Positions 1 through 7,814 of a DNA stretch of 64,000 nucleotides are shown here, piece by piece (the stretch's first letter is position 1; every line of letters starts with the position of its first letter). Made by a program: the position numbers and the translations under genes. The DNA lies in assembly GCA_040255465.1 (NCBI GenBank), contig JBDZVA010000001.1, forward strand, positions 558,001 to 622,000, in the 5' to 3' direction. The stretch comes from UBA5793 sp040255465. GTDB lineage: Bacteria > Planctomycetota > Phycisphaerae > Phycisphaerales > UBA5793. The notes beneath the pieces were generated by a model. That model was given only the letters and a program-made list of their open reading frames with translations. It searched no databases and was not told the origin of the DNA.

Positions 1-1
1 C

Positions 2-304
2 ATGCTTCTGGGCGACACGATCCGCGACACCGGCTGCTCGCTGCGCATCATGCGGCGCGAAGTGGGCCTGGCCATCCCTCTAGAGTTTCGCGGCATGCAC
101 CGGTTTATCCCCGTGACCGCGCGACAACTGGGCTACACCGTCGTCGAGACACCCGTCAGCCATCGGCCGCGCACAGCCGGCCGGGCGAAGTACGGCGTGT
201 TCAACCGGGCCATCCCGGGGTTCTTTGATTGCCTCGCGGTCCGCTGGATGCGCAATCGCCGGCGGCCAACGCGCGCTGAAGAAGTTGCCGGCGAACAAGC
301 ATAA
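2..304 (+). CDS. Glycosyltransferase family 2, DPM1/GtrB-like, C-terminal fragment
   Basis: About 100 residues are visible and the frame is open at the window edge, so the N-terminal catalytic part lies outside. The visible part reads DTGCSLRIMRRE, then GMHRFIPVTARQLGYTVVETPVSHRPRTAGRAKYG split over residues 30-65, which is the acceptor-side region of polyprenyl-phosphate sugar transferases of family GT2. These enzymes move a sugar from a nucleotide donor to a membrane polyprenyl phosphate. The tail is Arg-rich and has no membrane helix, so this is closer to the soluble DPM1 type than to forms with C-terminal helices. The ATG at base 2 is probably internal. Confidence 0.8.
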   Translation: MLLGDTIRDTGCSLRIMRREVGLAIPLEFRGMHRFIPVTARQLGYTVVETPVSHRPRTAGRAKYGVFNRAIPGFFDCLAVRWMRNRRRPTRAEEVAGEQA

Positions 305-408
305 TTGCACGAACCAGCCCCACGCACCGGCGAGGTTTGTGCCTTTCGTTGCGCCGGAAAGTCATTACCCTCGCTCGCGCTTCGGTCGGGTATTGGGCGT
401 CTTGTTGT

Positions 409-825
409 CTATGAGAGAAAGCGGATTGTCACCGGGTAGCGGACGTACTCGCCGCGGTTGGCGCGAACGGCCATCACGATCGACGCGATGAACTGGGTGA
501 GCAGCACCGCCGGGATCATCAAGGCGCCGATGCACACCATGGCCAGCAGAACTGAAACCAGCATCCACAGGACCATGGAGATCTGAAAGTTCAGCGCTTC
601 GCGGCCATGATCGTCAACGAAGGGCGACTGGTTGCGCTTGATGAGCCAGAGCACCAGTGGGGCGACGACCGAAGCGGTCGGCACGACGTACCCAGCCAGC
701 CCCGAGAGATGGATGAATGTCGCCCAGAGCCGCTCCTCGTCCGTCGCGTTCTCTTCGACGATGCGGACGCGGCCTCCCGTGTCGGCATCGTGGCTCTCAT
801 TCCAGTTCATGGCGGCTGCATCCAT
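409..825 (-). CDS. DUF4870 domain small membrane protein
   Basis: 138 residues. A cytoplasmic N-terminus (about 45 residues) leads into ERLWATFIHLSGLAGYVVP, a second helix ending in LVLWLIKRNQSPFVDDHG, then REALNFQISM and two more hydrophobic helices. This is the DUF4870 signature (H-x-S, SPFVDxHGxEALNFQ). Function is unknown in the family. I chose the ATG at 825 because GGGAG lies 9 bases upstream; an in-frame ATG at 849 is possible. It is divergent from gmk. Confidence 0.85.
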   Translation of the reverse strand: MDAAAMNWNESHDADTGGRVRIVEENATDEERLWATFIHLSGLAGYVVPTASVVAPLVLWLIKRNQSPFVDDHGREALNFQISMVLWMLVSVLLAMVCIGALMIPAVLLTQFIASIVMAVRANRGEYVRYPVTIRFLS

Positions 826-923
826 CGAAGGGCTCTCCCGCCGCTTCATTGGGTGAGAAGAGCACTGGATTTCACAAGGGGATTCTGGCGTCGGGGCGCG
901 GCCGATTCTACGCTTGTCCCGCC

Positions 924-1535
924 ATGGCACAGGGTGGACACAACTCGGCGGGTCCGGGCGCGGGGCTGCTGCTCGTGATTTCCGGCCCCTCGGGTGTCGG
1001 CAAGACGACCATCACGCGGCAGGTCGTTCAGCGCCTCGACGCCGTCTTCAGCGTCTCGGCGACCACTCGACCCCAGACCGCCGCCGACGTCGCCGGCCGC
1101 GACTACCTGTTCGTCGATCAACCCGAGTTCGACCGCATGATTGCCGCCGGCGAGCTTCTGGAGCACGCAACCGTCTTTGGCAAATACTCTTACGGCACGC
1201 CGCGCGGCCCCGTCGACGCCGCCCTGAGCCAGGGACGCGTCGTTTTGCTCGAAATCGACGTCCAGGGCGCCCTGCAGATCCGCGAGAACCTCCCCGAGGC
1301 GCTGCTGGTCTTCCTGCTGCCTCCCGACGACCAGACCCTGCTCACGCGGCTGCGAAAACGGGGCCGGGAGGACGAAAACGAGATCAGTCGCCGCTTTGCC
1401 GAGGCCAAGAAGGAAATCGCCCTGGCGCGTGATTCCGGGGCGTATGACCTGTTCCTGGTGAATGAGCAGGTCGAGAAATGCGTGCAGGAAGTGTGTAATG
1501 CGGCAAGAAAACGCTTGCAGAACGGCGATGACTAG
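924..1535 (+). CDS. gmk: Guanylate kinase
   Basis: 203 residues, normal for bacterial guanylate kinase, which phosphorylates GMP to GDP with ATP in the cytoplasm. The P-loop GPSGVGKTT is near residue 19. The GMP-binding part has SATTRPQ, GRDYLFVD and the segment ending FGKYSYGTP, and IDVQGALQIR and the lid segment with RKRGREDENEISRR follow. The ATG at 924 gives about 10 residues before the first strand. No Shine-Dalgarno is visible; a TACGCT hexamer sits 9 bases before the ATG. In many genomes gmk precedes rpoZ, but here it is followed by pseudopilin genes. Confidence 0.95.
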   Translation: MAQGGHNSAGPGAGLLLVISGPSGVGKTTITRQVVQRLDAVFSVSATTRPQTAADVAGRDYLFVDQPEFDRMIAAGELLEHATVFGKYSYGTPRGPVDAALSQGRVVLLEIDVQGALQIRENLPEALLVFLLPPDDQTLLTRLRKRGREDENEISRRFAEAKKEIALARDSGAYDLFLVNEQVEKCVQEVCNAARKRLQNGDD

Positions 1536-1593
1536 GGTACATTCTGTAGATTGAACGCCGGGGGTGCGGCTCAAGCCTCGGGAGATTCCAGAC

Positions 1594-2346
1594 ATGACCC
1601 AACGTCAATTCGCCCGCAAAGGCGGCTTTACACTCATTGAATTGCTCGTGGTGATCTCGATCATCGCGCTGCTCATCGGTCTGCTGCTGCCCGCCCTGTC
1701 CAAGGCCCGCGAGGTGGCGCGATCGGCCCAGTGCCTCAACAACCTCCGGTCGATCGGGTTCGCGCTGCATTCCTACATGAATGACGCCAACAAGATTCCG
1801 CGCGAGGCCAACGGCGGCGAGGATCCGCGCTGGGACATCGCCTGGCCCATGGCGTTTCGAACCTACTTCTCACAGATCAAAGACGACCACTTCAATTCCA
1901 TCCCCGCGTACCGCTGTCCGTCGCATCCGAATCCCAAGCACAAGGTGCAGTACCTGTCCAACGGGCTCAACTTCTCCAGACCGGGCGTCATCATCACCAA
2001 CCCCCGGCAGAAGGCGTGCCTGACCAACGGATTCCTCACGCCGAGCGTGACGATCTACATGGCGGACTACACCGACGATCCGGATGACATCCTCTATCGC
2101 AACAACTACCCCAACGGCGAGAACACGCCCGAGCGGAGTTTCTCGATCTTCTATGACGCGTGGACGGCCACGCACATCACGGGCGATCCAAACAACTGGT
2201 ACACCGGTCAGCGCCTCGAGCCCCTGCGCCACAAGTCAGGCAGCAACGCGCTGTTTGTCGACGGCCACGCCGCGACGCTCACCCAGGAAGTTATGACCGA
2301 TCTCGACAACTGGGACGATCGCGTGTACTTCGGCCCGAACCGCTGA
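1594..2346 (+). CDS. Pseudopilin-like protein, prepilin N-terminus and H-X9-DG C-terminus (copy 1)
   Basis: 250 residues. The N-terminus has the type IV prepilin cleavage and methylation signal, with basic residues, then GG before FTLIELLVVISIIALLIGLL, so a prepilin peptidase would cut between G and F. The globular part carries the planctomycete processing-associated H-X9-DG motif near the C-terminus (H-KSGSNALFV-DG). Such proteins are exported and thought to be surface or periplasmic pseudopilins; individual roles are unknown. I start at ATG 1594 (MTQRQF) because upstream in-frame codons give a poor leader. It is a tandem paralogue of the next gene. Confidence 0.88.
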   Translation: MTQRQFARKGGFTLIELLVVISIIALLIGLLLPALSKAREVARSAQCLNNLRSIGFALHSYMNDANKIPREANGGEDPRWDIAWPMAFRTYFSQIKDDHFNSIPAYRCPSHPNPKHKVQYLSNGLNFSRPGVIITNPRQKACLTNGFLTPSVTIYMADYTDDPDDILYRNNYPNGENTPERSFSIFYDAWTATHITGDPNNWYTGQRLEPLRHKSGSNALFVDGHAATLTQEVMTDLDNWDDRVYFGPNR

Positions 2347-2407
2347 GGCGGCGGGCTGTTGAGTTCAGAGACGACCGGGAGACCTCTCGGCTAAAGGTGG
2401 TGTCGTT

Positions 2408-3145
2408 GTGCGTGCAGGCATTCAGAAGCGTTCCGGCTTTACCCTCATCGAACTGCTCGTGGTGATCTCGATCATCGCGCTGCTCATCGGCCTGTTGCTG
2501 CCCGCTCTCGCCAAGGCGCGCGAGTCCGCCCGCACCGTGCAGTGCCTCAACAACCTGCGCTCGATCGGCTTCGGCCTCGGGTCGTACATGAATGACTACA
2601 ACCTCATCCCCCGAGCCAACCACGGCACGAACCACCCGCTGGACATCTCCTGGCCCATCGCCTTTCGAACCTACTTCTCCCAGATCAAGGACGATCGATT
2701 CGACTCCATTCCGGCCTATCGCTGCCCGAGCCATCCGAATCAGAAGCACAAGGTGCAGTACCTCTCCAACGGCCTGCATTTCCTCGCGCCCCGCACCATC
2801 ACCCAGAACCCGGTTCAGCGCGCCTGCAAGACCAATGGTTTTCTCACCCCCAGCGAAACCGTCTACATGGCCGACTACACCGACGACCCGGATGACATTC
2901 TCTACCGGAACAACTACCCCGGCGGCGAGAATACGCGCGAGGACTACTTCTCGATCTACTACGACGCGTGGCAGGAGTCCAACATCAACGGCGAACCGAA
3001 CGATCCGCTGCGCGGCCAGCGCCTCGAACCGCTGCGGCACAAGTCGGGCAGCAACGCGCTGTTCGTCGATGGCCATGCCGCCACCCTGCTCGAAGAGGTC
3101 ATGGAAGATCTGAAGACCTGGGACGATCGCATCTACATCGACTAG
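2408..3145 (+). CDS. Pseudopilin-like protein, prepilin N-terminus and H-X9-DG C-terminus (copy 2)
   Basis: 245 residues, colinear with the preceding gene from the prepilin helix to the last residues. The shared blocks include FRTYFSQIKDD, YRCPSHPN, KHKVQYLSNGL, MADYTDDPDDILYRNNYP and the H-X9-DG motif. The start is GTG 2408 with AAAGGTGG seven bases upstream. The leader (MRAGIQKRSG) is shorter than in copy 1. The pair shows a recent tandem duplication and is followed by a hairpin, so the two genes may form one transcription unit. Substrate or assembly partner is not evident. Confidence 0.88.
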   Translation: MRAGIQKRSGFTLIELLVVISIIALLIGLLLPALAKARESARTVQCLNNLRSIGFGLGSYMNDYNLIPRANHGTNHPLDISWPIAFRTYFSQIKDDRFDSIPAYRCPSHPNQKHKVQYLSNGLHFLAPRTITQNPVQRACKTNGFLTPSETVYMADYTDDPDDILYRNNYPGGENTREDYFSIYYDAWQESNINGEPNDPLRGQRLEPLRHKSGSNALFVDGHAATLLEEVMEDLKTWDDRIYID

Positions 3146-3195
3146 GGCCGTGCAACCCCGCGTCGCCTGATCCGACTATCCGTGCTCCCAATGCC

Positions 3196-3226
3196 CGACG
3201 CTCGTGTTCGATGAACATGGGCGTCG
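3196..3226 (+). terminator. Hairpin after the pseudopilin pair
   Basis: Arms 3196-3209 and 3213-3226 pair at 12 of 14 positions around a GAT loop and are followed by TTCGTTC. The hairpin lies 50 bases past the second pseudopilin gene and before the permease, so a weak intrinsic terminator is likely. Confidence 0.5.
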
Positions 3227-3293
3227 TTCGTTCATCAGCCTTCTCCCTTCGCACCACGTAGAATGACCCTCCTACGCTCAACCCGACGCACAT

Positions 3294-5750
3294 ATGACGC
3301 AAGCCACGGAAACGGTCATCCCGACGCGCCCGCGACACAGCGAGACTGAACTCGCTCGCGATCTGAAGTGCTTTGACATCACGATGGTCGGCGTCGGGGC
3401 CATGATCGGAGCCGGCATCTTCGCCCTCACTGGCATTGCCGCAGGCATCGCCGGGCCCGGCCTCATCCTTGCTTTTGCCCTTAACGGCATCATGACCCTG
3501 TGCACCGCGATGGTCTACGCCGAAGTCGGCAGCGCGATCCCCGGCGCCGGAGGCGGCTACCTCTGGACCAAGTTCGGCATGCCCGGGCCCAGCGCCTTTC
3601 TCGTCGGGTGGATGGACTGGCTCGCCCACGCCGTGGCCGGCTCGCTCTACGCCGTCGTCTTCGGCTCCTACGTCGTCTGGGGCATGCAGACCTTGTTCGG
3701 CTGGGGCAATCCGCCCACCGGGGCCGAGCACGGCGACATGGGAACCCTCTTTGGCCTCAACGCCTGGTATTTCGCCAAATCGCTTACCGTCGCCGTCTGT
3801 CTCTTCTTCATCTGGGTCAATTACCGCGGCTCATCCGAAACGGGCAAGACCGGCAACATCATCACCGTCAGCAAGATCATCACCATCGCCATCTTCATCG
3901 CGTTCGGCCTGGCGGCACTTATTCGCGGCGACATCGGCCCCAGCGGCGCGACCGTGAGTGAGAAGTTCACGCCCTTCCTTCCGATGGGTGGCTCAGGCGT
4001 GCTCGTGGCGATGGGTATTACCTTCATTGCTTTCGAGGGCTACGAGATCATCGTGCAGGCTGGCGAAGAAGTCGTCGAGCCGCGCCGCAATATTCCGCGC
4101 GCCATCTTCTGGTCGCTGGCGATTGTCATTCCCATCTATCTGCTTGTGGCGATTGTTTGCATCGGCGCCCTGGCGATTCCCGCGCCGCTCCTTCAGCCCG
4201 ATGGGCCTTATCCGCCGGGCCAGACGTGGGCGTATCTCTCGGCACTGGGCGAGACGGGCGTCGCCGAAGCGGCCAACCAGTTCATGCCGTGGGGCACGGG
4301 CGCGCTGCTGCTGGTCCTGGGCGCGATGCTCTCGACCATGAGCGCGCTCAACGCCACGACTTACAGTTCCACGCGCGTCAGTTTCGCCATGGGGCGCGAC
4401 CGCACGCTGCCCGCGATCATGGCCACCATCTCGCCGCGCACCCGCACGCCCGTTGCGGCGCTGTTTGCCAGCGGCGCGCTGATCACGATTGTCGCGGTCA
4501 CGCTCGACGCTGAAAAGGTCGCCGCGGCGACGTGCGTCATGTTCCTGCTCGTTTTCGCGGCGGTGAATCTCTCAGCAATTGTGATTCGTCGCAAGTACAG
4601 CGACCGTCTGCAGTACGGCTACCTCATGCCGCTCTACCCGGTCCTGCCGATCATCGCGATCGTCGGCCAGCTCGGCGTGGCGGGCTTTCTCTTCTGGCAC
4701 GAGCCGCTGTCGATGTACATCACCGCCGGCTGGATCGGCCTGGGACTGCTCATTTACGTCACCTACTCGCGCAAGCAGCATCACGATCTCAAGGCCACGC
4801 CCGTCGTCTTTGAGCAGCACACCCTCGCCGGCGACGCCGTGCCGCGCGTGCTCGTGCCCGTCGCCAACCCGACCAACGCCGGCGCGCTGATCGAACTTGG
4901 CGCGCGCCTGGCCCAGGCCGACGGCTCGGGCCTCGTCGTGCTTCACGCGGTCGGCGTGCCTGAGCAGTTGCCCCTTTCCGCCACCGGCGGATTCGTCAAC
5001 GCAGCGCGCGAACTGGTTGATGATTCACTGGCCGCAGCGGCCGCGGCGGGGGTGCCCGCCGTGGGTCTCGTGCGCGTATCGCACCACCCGGCCCGGTGCA
5101 TCATCGACACCATCATCGAGCGCAAGTGCCGCACGCTCATCCTCGGCTGGACCGGCCCCAAGCAGCCGCGCACTTCGTATGAAGGCAACCTCGGCGCCAA
5201 GCGGCCGCTGCTCGGCTCCCAGATCGATCGCGTGCTCTTCCAGTCCGACGCGAACACGATCATGTTGCGCGGCTCGCTGCCGACCGATCCGAAACGCATT
5301 GTAATTCCCATCGTCAATCCGCGCCAGGGTCGCTTCGCCATCGAAGTGGCCGAGGCCGTGGCGGGCGAAAACACGGTGATTGATCTCATCCACGTCGGCC
5401 GCGAACAGTCCGCCGTGGTCGCGTCCGCCGGGGCCGTCATGCAGGAGATTTTCGACTCAGCGCAGATCGAAACCACGACGCGCCGTCGCGGGCTCAAGGT
5501 GATGATGCAGCCGCTCGTCAGCGTTGAGGTGATCAAGACGATTGCCCAGGCGGCCGATGGCGCCGACCTGATCATCATCGGCGGCACGGCGGAGACATGG
5601 TGGAAGCGCCAGGCCTTTACGCCCTTCCACGCTCAACTCGCGAGTCTGTTCGATGGACCGATGCTGCTGGTGCGGCGCCGCAGCGGTGCGGCCAAGTTCG
5701 CCTCGCAACTCACCGTTGAGTTCTTCGCCTCCAAGGAGCCGGAGCAATGA
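3294..5750 (+). CDS. APC-superfamily amino acid permease with C-terminal tandem UspA domains
   Basis: 818 residues. Residues 20-490 hold about 12 membrane helices; the first carries MVGVGAMIGAGIFALTG, the APC substrate-site GAGIF motif, and helix 6 has FIAFEGYEIIVQ. The rest is soluble and has two UspA-like folds, starting near residue 513 (RVLVPVANPTNAGALIELG) and residue 669 (RIVIPIVNPRQGRFAIEVA). Permeases with a C-terminal universal-stress domain are known in bacteria and archaea; the soluble part probably senses nucleotide or stress state. Substrate is not predictable. There is no clear Shine-Dalgarno; TAGAAT at 3259-3264 may be a -10 element. It overlaps the next gene by 4 bases. Confidence 0.9.
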   Translation: MTQATETVIPTRPRHSETELARDLKCFDITMVGVGAMIGAGIFALTGIAAGIAGPGLILAFALNGIMTLCTAMVYAEVGSAIPGAGGGYLWTKFGMPGPSAFLVGWMDWLAHAVAGSLYAVVFGSYVVWGMQTLFGWGNPPTGAEHGDMGTLFGLNAWYFAKSLTVAVCLFFIWVNYRGSSETGKTGNIITVSKIITIAIFIAFGLAALIRGDIGPSGATVSEKFTPFLPMGGSGVLVAMGITFIAFEGYEIIVQAGEEVVEPRRNIPRAIFWSLAIVIPIYLLVAIVCIGALAIPAPLLQPDGPYPPGQTWAYLSALGETGVAEAANQFMPWGTGALLLVLGAMLSTMSALNATTYSSTRVSFAMGRDRTLPAIMATISPRTRTPVAALFASGALITIVAVTLDAEKVAAATCVMFLLVFAAVNLSAIVIRRKYSDRLQYGYLMPLYPVLPIIAIVGQLGVAGFLFWHEPLSMYITAGWIGLGLLIYVTYSRKQHHDLKATPVVFEQHTLAGDAVPRVLVPVANPTNAGALIELGARLAQADGSGLVVLHAVGVPEQLPLSATGGFVNAARELVDDSLAAAAAAGVPAVGLVRVSHHPARCIIDTIIERKCRTLILGWTGPKQPRTSYEGNLGAKRPLLGSQIDRVLFQSDANTIMLRGSLPTDPKRIVIPIVNPRQGRFAIEVAEAVAGENTVIDLIHVGREQSAVVASAGAVMQEIFDSAQIETTTRRRGLKVMMQPLVSVEVIKTIAQAADGADLIIIGGTAETWWKRQAFTPFHAQLASLFDGPMLLVRRRSGAAKFASQLTVEFFASKEPEQ

Positions 5751-5995
5751 GTCTCGAAGATCTCAAGAGCATGGGACTGCTGCGCGAGGAGACGCAATCG
5801 CGTCTCGAAGGCCGCGTCAGCGTGCTCTACCTCAGCGGCGCCACGGTGGTCGTACTCGTTGCCTGCGGGATGATGATTGTCGGCGACGGCAACGCGCTGA
5901 CCGGCTGGGGCATCGCCCTGTTCCTGCTGGGCTTCTTCGCCCTCATCGGCGCCAATCTGCGCGGGGTGATGAAGGGGCGGATGCGCGAAGATTAG
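5747..5995 (+). CDS. Small two-helix membrane protein coupled to the permease
   Basis: 82 residues. A short amphipathic N-terminus (MSLEDLKSMGLLREETQSRL) is followed by two hydrophobic helices, around residues 27-47 and 52-70, and a basic tail. The ATGA overlap with the permease stop suggests translational coupling, so it may be an accessory subunit. I recognise no family. Confidence 0.7.
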   Translation: MSLEDLKSMGLLREETQSRLEGRVSVLYLSGATVVVLVACGMMIVGDGNALTGWGIALFLLGFFALIGANLRGVMKGRMRED

Positions 5996-6220
5996 AAACC
6001 CCTGTTATCTTGGCAGCACTGCGTTTCCGGCCTTGGTGCCACGTTGTGACCCGTCGCAGGCGTAGTTTTGGCCGTCAGTCTCGATTGTGCAAGAACCGGG
6101 AAATAACGCCGCCGTTCGTGGGCTTTTGCATGGAGGGAATCCGGTCGAATTGCGACATCCCCCTCGGTGGCCGAAGCAGGAGTGGAACGAACACAAGAGC
6201 CTGAGTCAGAAGGAGGAGCG

Positions 6221-7750
6221 ATGAATCAACGCACTACCTCTCACCTCGATGCCTGCCGGCGATGTCTGCCCGCCCTCGCGGTTCTGGTCGCGCTTATGGC
6301 GTTGCCTGCGGCCAATGCACAAGAGAATTGGCAGCAGATGCACCGGATCCCGACGCCGGAGGGCAGCCTCAGGCACGGCTTCGGGTATGCGGTGGCCATG
6401 AACCAGGATTGGATGGTTATCGGCGCCGCGAGTGCCAACGTGCGCGGCGAGGAATCAGGTGCGACGTATGTCGGCGATCCGGGGGCCGGGCAGTTGCTCT
6501 ATCGCCTGATCCCAAGTGATCTTGCTGAAGGAGATCGGTTCGGGCACACCATTGCGCTCAGCGGTGACATGGCGATCATTGGTGCACCGTTTGATGACGA
6601 CCTGGGGTCCGACAGCGGAGCGGTCTACGTGTTTGACCTGTCAACACGCGAGCAGCTGTTCAAACTCACAGAACCCGGTGGCGGATCATCCAATCTGTTC
6701 GGCCGGTCAGTCGCGGCGGAAGGCTCTCTACTGCTTGTCGGAGTTCAGAATGGCAATGGACTTGGTGAGAACACTGGATTGGCGTACGTTTACGACTTGC
6801 TCAGTGGTGAGGTCGTTGGAAGGCTGATCGCGGATGACGGAGAATACGGCGACCAGTTCGGTGAGGCTGTCGCTGTCGATGGTACCATCGCAATCATCGG
6901 CGCCTCGGGGGATGATGATCTGGGGAGTGGCGCCGGCGCTGCGTACCTTTTTGATCTCTCCACCGGCTTGAGACTCCACAAACTGCATGCCGACGACGGT
7001 GAAGCTCGAGACGACTTTGGTTCCAGTGTCGCCATCTGGGGCGGTCGCGCGGTGGTTGGCGCCATCAATGAAGACGAGAATGGGCCGGACAAAGGCGCGG
7101 CCTATGTGTTCGATACGGCGACGGGCGAACAGCTCCTCAAGATTACGCCGTCGAATCCGCGAGACGGCGTCTGGTTTGGCCGTTCCGTGGCAGTCGATGA
7201 AAGCCGGATTGCGGTGGGTTGGACCGGCTACCGGCAGTACTCCGGCGCGGTCTACATGTTCGACGCCACAACCGGCGAGGAAATCGCGCACTTGTATCCT
7301 CAGCCCGCCAGAGCGAGTTCGCGGTTTGGCTCGGCAATTGCGCTCCGGCACAATCTCATTGCGGTGGGAGCACCAACTCAGAACACAATCCACGGTGACG
7401 GAACCGGAGTGGCGTATCTGGTCGAACACAGGAGTATTCTCGAGATTCCTTCGTCACCGTTGATCGGCGGTCAGCCATTCCGCGTCAACGTGAGTTTCGC
7501 GAAACCAAACAAGCGACTCTGGTTTGTGTATTCAACGCAGGGACTTGGCCATGCCTACATTCCACCGCTGAATGTGACCATCGAACTGGCGCACCCAAGA
7601 CTGGGCGCGAGCGCCGTAGCAAACGCGAACGGCTCTTGCAGCCGCCTCTACACGCTGCCGGGCGTCTCGCATTCACGAGGCGTGGATTTTCAGGTCATTC
7701 AGGAAGACTTGCGATCAAATGTCGTGCGGAGGCGCATCGATCCGCAGTAA
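6221..7750 (+). CDS. Secreted FG-GAP repeat protein with C-terminal module A
   Basis: 509 residues. A signal peptide with a hydrophobic stretch (ALAVLVALMALPAANA) ends near residue 30. Residues 35-400 hold about seven FG-GAP type repeats of about 57 residues (pattern DxFGxSVAVxGxxAIIGA followed by GAAYVFDLxTG), which should form an integrin-alpha-like beta-propeller. The last 95 residues are a separate domain beginning PLIGGQPFRVNV and containing PPLNVTIELAHP; the same domain ends the protein at 24577-25521. The start has AGGAGG a few bases upstream. It is probably an extracellular or outer-membrane protein; its ligand is unknown. Confidence 0.85.
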   Translation: MNQRTTSHLDACRRCLPALAVLVALMALPAANAQENWQQMHRIPTPEGSLRHGFGYAVAMNQDWMVIGAASANVRGEESGATYVGDPGAGQLLYRLIPSDLAEGDRFGHTIALSGDMAIIGAPFDDDLGSDSGAVYVFDLSTREQLFKLTEPGGGSSNLFGRSVAAEGSLLLVGVQNGNGLGENTGLAYVYDLLSGEVVGRLIADDGEYGDQFGEAVAVDGTIAIIGASGDDDLGSGAGAAYLFDLSTGLRLHKLHADDGEARDDFGSSVAIWGGRAVVGAINEDENGPDKGAAYVFDTATGEQLLKITPSNPRDGVWFGRSVAVDESRIAVGWTGYRQYSGAVYMFDATTGEEIAHLYPQPARASSRFGSAIALRHNLIAVGAPTQNTIHGDGTGVAYLVEHRSILEIPSSPLIGGQPFRVNVSFAKPNKRLWFVYSTQGLGHAYIPPLNVTIELAHPRLGASAVANANGSCSRLYTLPGVSHSRGVDFQVIQEDLRSNVVRRRIDPQ

Positions 7751-7814
7751 CGCCGGTTGTTGCGGAAGACGCCCATTCGATCGCAACGGCAGACAAGCGG
7801 ACGACAATCGGCGA

